DNA of 11,448 nt from contig RFNL01000184.1 in the NCBI GenBank assembly GCA_009927195.1, positions 1 through 11,448 of the forward strand. Reading direction: 5' to 3'. Within the stretch, counting starts at the first letter, position 1, and every line of letters starts with the position of its first letter. This document shows, one piece after another, positions 1 through 6,958 of this stretch. Both the position numbers and the translations under genes were made by a program. The notes under the pieces were generated by a model. It was given only the letters and a program-made list of their open reading frames with translations, was not told the origin of the DNA and made no database searches. Source of the DNA: Betaproteobacteria bacterium. GTDB taxonomy: Bacteria; Pseudomonadota; Gammaproteobacteria; Burkholderiales; Burkholderiaceae_C.

Positions 1-562
1 GTGCTGCGAATTCACGCCTGAGCTTTTGTCGCAACCGTGCCAACAATGGATCGTGACTGACCAAGCCCAAATCAGCGATATCGACCAAATGGGCCATGCG
101 TTTTCCACCAGCCGCACCCACCGTGATGAATTTGGTTTGATGTTGCAAGGCCCAAACGGTCATGGCCAATTTGGCACTGCTTTGGTCACAAGCATCAATG
201 ACAGCGTCTACCTGTGAGCCCATGATGTCGGGCCAATTGCCTGGCTGCACAAAATCGTCGATGGCGTTGACTTCGCATTCGGGCTGGTAACTACCAATGC
301 GCTCTTTCATCGCCAACACCTTGGACTGGCCCAAGGTGTTTTCCGTGGCATGAATTTGACGATTGAGGTTGGAGTCAGAAACATGGTCCATGTCGATCAG
401 GGTCAATCGACCGACCCCACTGCGGGCCAAGGCTTCTGCGGCCCATGATCCCACGCCACCCAGGCCCACCACCACCACATGCGCAGACACGATTTGTGTG
501 GCTGCCTCCAAACCATACAGACGCTGCAAGCCTGACAAGCGCCGATCCATGGTGAGGAGCAT
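1..562 (-). CDS. tcdA: tRNA threonylcarbamoyladenosine dehydratase TcdA (CsdL), partial: C-terminus beyond window
   Basis: E1-like (ThiF/MoeB/HesA) enzyme that uses ATP to cyclise t6A37 to ct6A in ANN-decoding tRNAs in the cytoplasm. The frame is open from an ATG at 562 to the left edge, giving about 187 of the usual 250-270 residues. Visible motifs are the Rossmann nucleotide loop GLGGVGSWAAEALARSG (residues 33-49), the acidic strand end LTLIDMD (53-59), the SNLNRQIHA motif (64-72) with the conserved Arg, and VIDACD, close to E. coli TcdA throughout. The distal part, including any catalytic cysteine, lies outside. The ATG at 562 begins two bases after the stop of the upstream transporter gene and has a GGAGAGG sequence before it. 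A second in-frame ATG at 550 lacks such a site. In E. coli this protein works with the CsdA-CsdE cysteine desulfurase, which gives a possible sulfur link to its neighbour. The family call is firm. Confidence 0.93.
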   Translation of the reverse strand, partial: MLLTMDRRLSGLQRLYGLEAATQIVSAHVVVVGLGGVGSWAAEALARSGVGRLTLIDMDHVSDSNLNRQIHATENTLGQSKVLAMKERIGSYQPECEVNAIDDFVQPGNWPDIMGSQVDAVIDACDQSSAKLAMTVWALQHQTKFITVGAAGGKRMAHLVDIADLGLVSHDPLLARLRQKLRREFAA

Positions 563-564
563 GT

Positions 565-1680
565 TCAGATGGACCTCTCCAGGCTCCAGGTTTGGTAGCG
601 AAAGCCCGCCAATGCACCGGCAAAAATGCCCAACACTGCCAACAAAGCGTTGAGACTGAGCACTGACAAGCCGCTGACACCTTGCCCAATGGTGCAACCC
701 ATGGCGGTGACACCACCGACGCCCATCAAAACGGCGCCCAACAAATGATGGGACAAATCAGATATTTGGCTAAAGCCTTCCCAACGAAAACTGCCATTGC
801 TCAATGAAGAAACAGCCGAACCACAGACCACGCCCAAGGCGGAAACAATGCCAAAACTCAACACCTTGCTTTTGTCACTGAAGAACATCAGCCAGTCCAA
901 GGTATAGGCCATGGGGGCCACAAAACTCATGGCTTCCATGCGACCGGAGTTAGTGGTCAGGTAAACCGCTTCCAAAGTCTCGGGGTGTTCTGCCAGAAAA
1001 CCAAAATGGCCACTCACCCACCACATGGCGGTGACCAGCAAACCCAAACCCAGGCCAACCAGCAAGTTTTCTGTTTGCCAAAAATCTCTGCGGGCAAAAG
1101 TCCACGCAAGCAACACCAAGGACACAACCATACCAGCCGTCGGCCATGCCTGGGCCAGCGGCAAATCCAGCCAAACAGAGAACCAAGCACCCAGGTGAGC
1201 GCCTGAAGGCATTTCCACAAAAACCGAATCCAAAAATTGGTTGCGCCCCACAGCAGTCACCCCTTTGAGGGTTGCAAAAGCCGATACGCCCATGAAAACA
1301 AAAACGACCCAAGATTTCAAATTGCCAGTGCCCATGCGGATCAAGGTCTTGTTGCCACAACCAGAAGCCAACACCATGCCCAAACCAAACAAAGCCCCAC
1401 CCACCAATGAAGAAAGCCAAAGAAGTCGCTGGGTGCTATACAAAGACTGGCTGGGATCGATTTGACCAGTCCAAGACAACAAGGCAAAACCAATTGTGGC
1501 CACGGCCACCACCAAAGCCCACTGGCGCAGACGTGTCCAATCCGAGATGTTGACCACATCACTGATGGCACCCATGGTGCAAAAATGGGTGCGTTGGGCT
1601 ATCGCACCAAACAACATCGACAGGCCAAAGGCGCTCCCTAATATCCATTGAGTATGGACCGCCAATTGCTCCGAATTCAA
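565..1680 (-). CDS. YeeE/YedE family transporter, probable thiosulfate/sulfur-compound uptake
   Basis: Very hydrophobic inner-membrane protein of 371 residues, the full length expected for the two-repeat YeeE/YedE family. The characterised member TsuA takes up thiosulfate through a relay of conserved cysteines. The family cysteine motifs are present: HFCTMG (Cys34), GMVLASGCGNKTL (Cys108) and MGCTIGQGVSGLS (Cys329), with another membrane cysteine near residue 286. About nine membrane segments can be drawn. The start is a TTG at 1680, supported by an AAGGGG sequence 8 bases upstream. It begins 19 bases after the cpoB stop and ends 2 bases before tcdA, so it is probably co-transcribed with both. 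No TusA-like sulfur-carrier gene, a common partner of this family, is seen here. The substrate is inferred from the family; another reduced sulfur or selenium compound is possible. Confidence 0.88.
   Translation of the reverse strand: MNSEQLAVHTQWILGSAFGLSMLFGAIAQRTHFCTMGAISDVVNISDWTRLRQWALVVAVATIGFALLSWTGQIDPSQSLYSTQRLLWLSSLVGGALFGLGMVLASGCGNKTLIRMGTGNLKSWVVFVFMGVSAFATLKGVTAVGRNQFLDSVFVEMPSGAHLGAWFSVWLDLPLAQAWPTAGMVVSLVLLAWTFARRDFWQTENLLVGLGLGLLVTAMWWVSGHFGFLAEHPETLEAVYLTTNSGRMEAMSFVAPMAYTLDWLMFFSDKSKVLSFGIVSALGVVCGSAVSSLSNGSFRWEGFSQISDLSHHLLGAVLMGVGGVTAMGCTIGQGVSGLSVLSLNALLAVLGIFAGALAGFRYQTWSLERSI
574..580 (-). promoter_or_regulatory. Shine-Dalgarno site for tcdA
   Basis: On the minus strand the bases read GGAGAGG and end 11 bases before the ATG at 562. 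The site lies inside the last codons of the upstream transporter gene. It favours the ATG at 562 over the one at 550 and suggests translation coupled to the upstream gene. Confidence 0.55.
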
Positions 1681-1688
1681 CTTGCAAA

Positions 1689-1694
1689 CCCCTT
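1689..1694 (-). promoter_or_regulatory. Shine-Dalgarno site supporting the TTG start of the YeeE-family gene
   Basis: AAGGGG on the minus strand lies 8 bases before the TTG at 1680, inside the 19-base gap after cpoB. The next in-frame candidate, a TTG at 1665, has only a GGAG that sits too close. This supports the longer, TTG-initiated product. Confidence 0.5.
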
Positions 1695-1699
1695 GTCAG

Positions 1700-2497
1700 T
1701 CATTTCAATTTGGCCAATCGCTGTTTGGCTGCACCCGCGGCTTCTGATTCGGGATAAGCTTTGATCACATCTTCCAATGCTTTGCGTGCAGCACGCAGGT
1801 CTTTGAGCTCAATCTGGCAATTGGCAATGGCCAATAAAGATTCGGCCACACGCGGGTGGGGTGCCATGGCGACCAAGGCGCGAAAACTGGCAATGGCCTC
1901 TTTGTAATCTCTGACGGCGTATTGGGCGTTGCCCAGCCAAAATAAAGCAGATGGCTTGTAACCGGTTTGGGGATATTTGCGCAGAAAGTCAGTCAGTCCA
2001 GACACGGCTTGTGCATATTCTCCTTTGCGAAAAATTTCCAAGGTCATGTCGTAATCGCGAAGTTCAGACGGTTCGGCCAAGAACTCCCGGCCATCCAGGC
2101 TGACTTTGACGGGCTCTAATTTGCGCAAGCGTTCTTCTTGGGCTTGAATCTTGTCTTTCTGCTCGCGTTGCCACTCCGCCAAAGACTTGAGCAAGCTTTC
2201 ATAATCGCCTTTAGACTGGGCCAGATCCGATCTCAAAGACTCGATTTGATTTTGCAAATCCAAAAGACCACGACGCATGGATTGCAGTTCATCTTGGCTC
2301 TTGCCAGAGCCTGCGCTGGCTTTGTTGACCTCGGATCGCAAAGTCTCCGTGCTCATGCGCAAGGACTCTAAGCGCTGGCGCAAATCCAAAATAGCCCTGC
2401 GGGCCTCATCGTCTTCAAACAAAGCTGCCTGCGTGGGGGCAACAATACCCATCACCCACAACCCCAAAAGGGTTGCGCGAAACCTTGGCCCCATCAT
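1700..2497 (-). CDS. cpoB: Cell division coordinator CpoB (Tol-Pal system protein YbgF)
   Basis: Periplasmic protein that links Tol-Pal driven outer-membrane constriction to septal peptidoglycan synthesis; in E. coli it contacts TolA and PBP1B. It has 265 residues: a signal peptide (about 1-24, ending PTQA before ALFEDD), a charged heptad-rich coiled-coil region (about 28-128), a short linker, and a C-terminal TPR domain (about 148-265) that includes DYDMTLEIFRKGEYAQAV and LFWLGNAQYAVRDYKEAI. This is the canonical YbgF layout. The first of two adjacent ATG codons, at 2497, overlaps the pal stop in an ATGA arrangement, which implies translational coupling. The gene is third in the tolB-pal-cpoB series. 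Nothing looks broken. The coiled-coil stretch may be somewhat longer than in E. coli, but I have not aligned it. Confidence 0.95.
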   Translation of the reverse strand: MMGPRFRATLLGLWVMGIVAPTQAALFEDDEARRAILDLRQRLESLRMSTETLRSEVNKASAGSGKSQDELQSMRRGLLDLQNQIESLRSDLAQSKGDYESLLKSLAEWQREQKDKIQAQEERLRKLEPVKVSLDGREFLAEPSELRDYDMTLEIFRKGEYAQAVSGLTDFLRKYPQTGYKPSALFWLGNAQYAVRDYKEAIASFRALVAMAPHPRVAESLLAIANCQIELKDLRAARKALEDVIKAYPESEAAGAAKQRLAKLK

Positions 2498-3027
2498 TTG
2501 TAGGCGATCTCTGCTCGGCGATTTTTGGCAAAAGCCTCTTCACTGTTGCCCTGAACAGCGGGTTTTTCTTTGCCAAAACTGACTGCTTCCATTTGAGCAT
2601 CAGAAACACCCAATAAATTCAACGCCTTGCGAACCGCCTCAGATCGCTTTTGTCCCAGCGCCAAGTTGTATTCACGCCCACCGCGTTCATCGGTATGCCC
2701 TTCGAGCGCAATCCGACGCTTGCTGTCTTGCTTGATGTATGCGGCATGTTTCTCGATCACACTTTGAAATTCAGATTTGATGACGAAACTGTCGTAATCA
2801 AAATAAATGACTTTGGTCACACCCTCCGGCCCAGGGGCCACACCAGTCAGAGGGCGTGCATCAATGCCAGCCACAGCCGAACGCGCGGGGGGGGGAGGTG
2901 CTTGCTCGCTGGGTGCAGCCAAAGCCACGCCCGCTTTTTCTTCCACAGGTACTTCATTGAGCTTGACGGGTGAAGAACAAGCGGCCAATAAAGCAGCCAA
3001 AGTCAAGGTGATCAGGGTTTTGTTCAT
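2494..3027 (-). CDS. pal: Peptidoglycan-associated lipoprotein Pal
   Basis: Outer-membrane lipoprotein that binds peptidoglycan non-covalently and, with TolB, anchors the envelope and completes outer-membrane constriction. The 177 residues begin with a lipoprotein signal peptide ending LLAAC (lipidated Cys17, followed by SSP, which favours outer-membrane sorting). Next comes a flexible proline/alanine linker (about 20-65), then an OmpA-like domain with VIYFDYDSFVIKSEF, IALEGHTDERGGREYNLALG and a C-terminal NRRAEIAYK. The GHTDERG segment supplies the diaminopimelate-binding residues of the family. A GGAG lies 10 bases before the ATG, and the gene starts 21 bases after tolB. The linker contains a run of nine C residues on the coding strand (codons for Pro45-47), a possible slippage site. 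Identification is secure. Confidence 0.97.
   Translation of the reverse strand: MNKTLITLTLAALLAACSSPVKLNEVPVEEKAGVALAAPSEQAPPPPARSAVAGIDARPLTGVAPGPEGVTKVIYFDYDSFVIKSEFQSVIEKHAAYIKQDSKRRIALEGHTDERGGREYNLALGQKRSEAVRKALNLLGVSDAQMEAVSFGKEKPAVQGNSEEAFAKNRRAEIAYK
2887..2895 (-). repeat. Homopolymer C9 (G9 on plus strand) within pal
   Basis: Nine consecutive G on the plus strand, read as three CCC proline codons (Pro45-47) in the linker of Pal, directly after a CCT proline codon. It is the longest mononucleotide run I noticed in the window. A one-base slip would frameshift Pal ahead of its OmpA domain. Confidence 0.95.
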
Positions 3028-3037
3028 GTTGATGTTG

Positions 3038-3041
3038 CTCC
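3038..3041 (-). promoter_or_regulatory. Shine-Dalgarno site for pal
   Basis: GGAG on the minus strand, within TTTTGGAGCAAC, ends 10 bases before the pal ATG at 3027 in the tolB-pal gap. It supports the assigned start. Confidence 0.5.
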
Positions 3042-3048
3042 AAAAGAA

Positions 3049-4341
3049 TCAGTGCTTGAGAAAAGGACCCCAATGAGGCTCTCGAATGTCCCCATTTTGT
3101 CCAGCCAATCTGGCTTTGATGCGGCCATCCACGGTGCTGGTCATCAAGGCCTCACGACCTTGCAGCAGTGTGGAATAAACGATCAAACGACCATTGGGCG
3201 AAAAGCTGGGGCGTTCATCCGGGCCAGTATCGGTGATGAATTGGGTGGTTTCGGACTTGAGGTCCATCACATGCAATTTGAATTGGCCATTGATGCGGGA
3301 AATATATGCCATCCACCGTCCATCCGGACTGATGGCTGGGGAAATGTTGTAGGTGCCAGAAAAAGTCACGCGTTGCGCGGGGCCGCCCATGGTTGGCATG
3401 CGGTAGATTTGGGGTGAGCCGCCACGGTCGCTGACAAAATAAAGGGCTGAACCATCAGGGTAGAATAAAGGCTCGGTATCAATGCTCGTTGTTTGGGTCA
3501 AGCGACGCGGATCTCCGCCTTGAGCAGGTATCAGATAGATCTGAGAGCCTCCGTCTCTGCTCAGGGTCACGGCCAATGAACGCCCATCGGGTGACCATGC
3601 TGGAGAACTGTTGTTGCCCTTGAAATTGGCCACCACACGCCTCTTGCCAGATGCGACATCGTGGACATAAACCACTGGTTTTCTGGCTTCAAAGGACACA
3701 TAAGCCAATTCATGACCACTGGGAGACCAGTTGGGGGAAATGATGGGCTCTGGACTGGTCAAGGCAGCTTGTGCATTTTCACCATCGGCATCGGCCACCC
3801 AAAGACTGAAACGCCCACCCAGTTTGGTGACGTATGCGATGCGGGTTGAAAAGATGCCTTTTTCGCCTGTAAGCTTTTCGTAGATGAAGTCAGAAATTCG
3901 ATGGGCAATCAAGCGCAAATCAGCGACCGGGGTGGCATAACTTTGGCCACCAAGATCTTGCCCACGCACCAAATCCCATAAGCGGAACCGCACGTCATAG
4001 CGGCCATCCGCCAACTTGCTGATGCTTCCAGTGAGCAAAGCCTCATCGCCTTTTTGTTTCAAAACAGAGAAGTCGGGGCGTGTCAATTCATCCATTGCCT
4101 GGTTCAGGGCATTGCCGCGAAACTGTCCGCTGCGCTCCAGATCGGCCTGGACAATGGATGCAATTTTTTGAGGCGAATATTGTTCACCGCGCATCGCCGC
4201 AACAGCGATCGGGATTTGGGTCAGGCCCACACCCGAGACTTCAACCCGAAATTGCGCCAAGGCAGGCCAAGTGAACAAAGCCAAGCACAAAACAGCCCAA
4301 TGAATGAGCGTGAAAAAGAAAATTCGAAAACGGTCAGTCAA
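3049..4341 (-). CDS. tolB: Tol-Pal system beta-propeller protein TolB
   Basis: Periplasmic protein that cycles between Pal and TolA. It has 430 residues, the usual family length. A signal peptide (about 1-29: Arg4/Arg6, a hydrophobic core, ending WPALA before QFRVEV) precedes an alpha/beta N-terminal domain (about 30-165) and a six-bladed propeller with recurrent blade motifs such as SPNWSPSGHELAYVS, SPAWSPDGRSLAV, SPAISPDGRWMAYIS and RPSFSPNGRLIVYST. The start is a TTG at 4341. The frame has a stop 24 bases upstream (4363-4365) and no ATG or GTG before the signal peptide, so a non-ATG start is effectively forced, and no good Shine-Dalgarno site is visible. Upstream lies divergent msbA rather than tolA, which usually precedes tolB. 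Pal follows 21 bases downstream. Identity is certain; only the exact start is open. Confidence 0.96.
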   Translation of the reverse strand: MTDRFRIFFFTLIHWAVLCLALFTWPALAQFRVEVSGVGLTQIPIAVAAMRGEQYSPQKIASIVQADLERSGQFRGNALNQAMDELTRPDFSVLKQKGDEALLTGSISKLADGRYDVRFRLWDLVRGQDLGGQSYATPVADLRLIAHRISDFIYEKLTGEKGIFSTRIAYVTKLGGRFSLWVADADGENAQAALTSPEPIISPNWSPSGHELAYVSFEARKPVVYVHDVASGKRRVVANFKGNNSSPAWSPDGRSLAVTLSRDGGSQIYLIPAQGGDPRRLTQTTSIDTEPLFYPDGSALYFVSDRGGSPQIYRMPTMGGPAQRVTFSGTYNISPAISPDGRWMAYISRINGQFKLHVMDLKSETTQFITDTGPDERPSFSPNGRLIVYSTLLQGREALMTSTVDGRIKARLAGQNGDIREPHWGPFLKH

Positions 4342-4398
4342 AGGACTCAGGCAGATGAAAAATCATGGGCGTTATAGTAGCATCAACTTGCTCTGTAT
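4342..4398. promoter_or_regulatory. Divergent intergenic region between tolB and msbA; candidate promoters
   Basis: This 57-base gap is the only place where two units in the window diverge, so it must hold or overlap the promoters of tolB (minus) and msbA (plus) unless these lie within the coding regions. On the plus strand TATAGT (4373-4378) resembles a -10 box, but no convincing -35 lies at the right distance. On the minus strand TTGATG (bases 4386 to 4381) resembles a -35 box, but the match 17 bases further on (ATTTTT) is weak. The two candidates nearly overlap, which would couple their regulation. I see no clear operator palindrome. Confidence 0.35.
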
Positions 4399-6168
4399 TT
4401 GCCCCCCGCTGTGCCCACTTCTTATCTGTTTCAACGGTTGTTTGGCTATGCCAAGGCTTACAAGTGGGCCTATGCCGTGTCTGTGCTGGGGATGGCCGCG
4501 ACGGCGGTGACCGAGGCCATGCTGCCAGCGATGATGAAATATTTGCTGGATCAAGGCTTTCAAGTCGAATCCGCGTTTCAAGTTGTGGCCATTCCGCTGG
4601 CCATTGTGGGATTGTTTTTGGCCAAGGGTTTGCTGATCTACATCAGCAACTATGCAGCCACTTGGATCACTACACATGTCACCATGGCACTGCGCAACGA
4701 CATGTTCGCCAAAATGCTGCGTTTGCCCGCAACCTCTTTCGCTGACCCACAGGGTAGCTTCATTGCCAAGGTACTCTACGATGTGCTCAACATTGGTGAG
4801 ACCATTTCACTGGTGGTCATTTCTGCCTTTCGAGAGGCACTGACTGTGATGGCCTTGGTGGCTTACTTGATTTATCTGGATACCCGCCTGGCGTTGATTG
4901 CATTGAGCATCGGCCCCGTCATTGTGGGTTTTGTGCGGGTTTTTTCCAGGCGACTGCGTGAAGCGGGGCGCAGCGGACTCGACTCCATTGGGCAGTTGAC
5001 CCAAGTGCTGGAGGAATCTGTGACTTGCCAAAAGATCATCAAGATCTACCAAGGTCAAGGCACTGAAAAGCGGCGATTTGAGGCTGCCAACGCCCGTTTT
5101 CGGCGCGCGCAAATGAAAGAGGCCATACCCGCTTCTGCCACCACACCTTTGACACATCTGGCTGCATCGGTGGCCTTGGCCCTGATCGTGTATTTGGCAC
5201 TGCGACAAGTCAACCAGGGTGAGAGTACAAGCGGTGTGACTTCAGTGGGCGGCTTTGTGGCCTTCATCACAGCCATGCTGATGTTGCTCGCACCATTGAA
5301 AAAACTCACTGAAGTCAACACTTCATTGCAGCGCGGAAGGGTGTGTGCGCAAAGCGTTTTTGCATTTCTGGACAGCCCTGAAGAGGTCGACTCAGGCACA
5401 GTGATCTGGGAAAACCCTCTGGGAAAAATAGAGTTCCAAAATGTCAGTTACGCCTACCCCAAAGCCATTGTGGACTCCCTGGAGGCCATCAATTTTTGCA
5501 TTGAACCTGGCCAAACATTGGCCGTGGTGGGCGCTTCTGGCAGCGGAAAGTCCACCTTGGCAGCTTTATTGCCAAGGTTCATGTCTCCTACCCAGGGTCA
5601 AATTTTGATCGATGGCATCTGTGCTGAGCAAATCACCCTCACTTCTTTGCGGCAGCACATGTCACTGGTCACCCAAGAGGTGCTTTTGTTCAATGACACG
5701 GTGGCCGCCAACATTGCTTACGGTCAGTCCAATTTCAATATGGCAGACATCGAACAAGCGGCCAAAGCGGCCAATGCCTGGGATTTCATCAAGGCATTGC
5801 CCTTGGGCTTGCACACAAATGTGGGAGATGGCGGCATGAAATTGTCTGGGGGTCAACGGCAAAGAATTTCAATTGCCCGCGCCATCTTTAAAAACGCGCC
5901 CCTATTGATCTTGGACGAAGCCACCTCGGCCCTGGACGCCGAATCCGACCGATCGGTGCAGATCGCTTTGGCCAACCTGATGCGTGGCAAAACATGCGTG
6001 GTCATTGCCCACCGTTTGTCGACCATTCAGCGTGCCGATCGCATCATCGTGCTCAGCCAAGGGAAACTGGTGGAAGCTGGCACCCATAACGAATTGCTTT
6101 CCCTCAATGGCATGTATGCGTCGCTGTGCCGATTGCAGTTCAATGAATCCACGTCATTGAATGCCTGA
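4399..6168 (+). CDS. msbA: Lipid A-core ABC flippase MsbA
   Basis: Inner-membrane ABC exporter, a fused permease-ATPase half-transporter, that flips lipid A-core from the inner to the outer leaflet using ATP. At 589 residues it is close to E. coli MsbA (582). The six-helix membrane domain spans about residues 15-320, with a typical loop at DPQGSFIAKVLYDV. The ATPase domain has Walker A GASGSGKST (378-386), a Q-loop at VTQEVLLFNDT, signature LSGGQRQRISIARA (482-495), Walker B LLILDE (Asp506, catalytic Glu507) and the switch His538 in VIAHRLSTI. The start is uncertain: the frame opens after a TAG at 4378-4380 and offers TTG at 4399 or GTG at 4411, with no ATG and no clear Shine-Dalgarno site. 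It heads an operon of core glycosyltransferases, which supports MsbA over other exporters. The 3' end overlaps the next gene by 8 bases. Confidence 0.93.
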   Translation: MPPAVPTSYLFQRLFGYAKAYKWAYAVSVLGMAATAVTEAMLPAMMKYLLDQGFQVESAFQVVAIPLAIVGLFLAKGLLIYISNYAATWITTHVTMALRNDMFAKMLRLPATSFADPQGSFIAKVLYDVLNIGETISLVVISAFREALTVMALVAYLIYLDTRLALIALSIGPVIVGFVRVFSRRLREAGRSGLDSIGQLTQVLEESVTCQKIIKIYQGQGTEKRRFEAANARFRRAQMKEAIPASATTPLTHLAASVALALIVYLALRQVNQGESTSGVTSVGGFVAFITAMLMLLAPLKKLTEVNTSLQRGRVCAQSVFAFLDSPEEVDSGTVIWENPLGKIEFQNVSYAYPKAIVDSLEAINFCIEPGQTLAVVGASGSGKSTLAALLPRFMSPTQGQILIDGICAEQITLTSLRQHMSLVTQEVLLFNDTVAANIAYGQSNFNMADIEQAAKAANAWDFIKALPLGLHTNVGDGGMKLSGGQRQRISIARAIFKNAPLLILDEATSALDAESDRSVQIALANLMRGKTCVVIAHRLSTIQRADRIIVLSQGKLVEAGTHNELLSLNGMYASLCRLQFNESTSLNA

Positions 6169-6958
6169 GCCCATGGCCCCAGCCCGACCCGCTTGTCCCG
6201 TCTCTGTGATCATGATCACCTTGAATGAGGGCCATCGCATCCAGGCCACCTTACAAGCCTTGCAGTGGGCACAAGAGATCATTGTGGTGGATGCCGGCAG
6301 CACCGATGACACGGTCGCGGTGGCCCAACCATTGGCGACCCTGGTTGTGCACCATGACTGGGCAGGCTTTGGCGCTCAAAAAAACTATGCCTTGTCTTTG
6401 GCCAGCCTGCCATGGGTGTTGTCATTGGATGCAGATGAATTTGTGACACCTGAGTTGGCGCTGGAAATTCAAAATTTTGTGGCGCAAAACGGCAACGGGT
6501 TTTTGTCCGCCACTTTGCCTCGTTTGTCAACGTATTGCGGGCGCGAAATGCGCCACAGTGGCTGGTGGCCTGACCCCGTTTGTCGTCTTTTCAAGCGAGC
6601 ACATGCCCGTTTCAGCGATGATTTGGTGCATGAAAGAATCATCACGACGGGACCAAGCGCTGCGCTCGAAGGCTTGTTGTTGCACGACAGTTTTCAAAAT
6701 CTAGACCAAGTGCTGCACAAATTGAACCAGTACTCCTCGGAGGGTGCGTTGAACCTGCACCGAAAAGGGCGCACTTCCAGTTTGGGCAAAGCCATTGGCC
6801 ATGGTTTATGGACTTTTTTCAGAACCTATGTCTTCAAGCTCGGCTTTTTGGATGGCCGTGAAGGGTTCATTTTGGCTGTTTCAAATGCCGAGGGCACTTA
6901 TTACCGCTACCTGAAATTGATGTACTTGTGCGAACAAGGCCCCTCAAATACGCCATGA
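6161..6958 (+). CDS. Family 2 glycosyltransferase, KdtX/WaaE-like (LPS inner-core)
   Basis: GT-A glycosyltransferase of 265 residues resembling the KdtX/WaaE/LgtF group, whose studied members add a beta-glucose to heptose I of the LPS inner core on the cytoplasmic face. The N-terminal domain shows SVIMITLNEG (15-24), EIIVVDAGSTDDTV (39-52, nucleotide-binding Asp44), WAGFGAQKNYAL (67-78) and the metal-binding DAD in VLSLDADEF (90-92). Later come HSGWWPDPVCRLFKR, VHERI and the C-terminal FLDGREGFILAVSNAE typical of this group. The ATG at 6161 overlaps the end of msbA by 8 bases; a second ATG at 6173 is possible and would shorten it by four residues. The stop overlaps the next start in ATGA. Family and LPS role are well supported. 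Donor and acceptor are inferred from relatives. Confidence 0.85.
   Translation: MPEPMAPARPACPVSVIMITLNEGHRIQATLQALQWAQEIIVVDAGSTDDTVAVAQPLATLVVHHDWAGFGAQKNYALSLASLPWVLSLDADEFVTPELALEIQNFVAQNGNGFLSATLPRLSTYCGREMRHSGWWPDPVCRLFKRAHARFSDDLVHERIITTGPSAALEGLLLHDSFQNLDQVLHKLNQYSSEGALNLHRKGRTSSLGKAIGHGLWTFFRTYVFKLGFLDGREGFILAVSNAEGTYYRYLKLMYLCEQGPSNTP

Noticed and set aside
375..716. A 113-codon minus-strand frame overlapping tcdA and the end of the transporter gene
   Set aside because: It is another frame of the same strand as tcdA. The tcdA frame carries all conserved motifs, so this is a shadow.
6928..6954. Earlier GTG start for the second GT2 gene
   Set aside because: It would add nine residues before the conserved first strand and enlarge the overlap. 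The ATG at 6955 gives the ATGA junction also seen at the next gene boundary.
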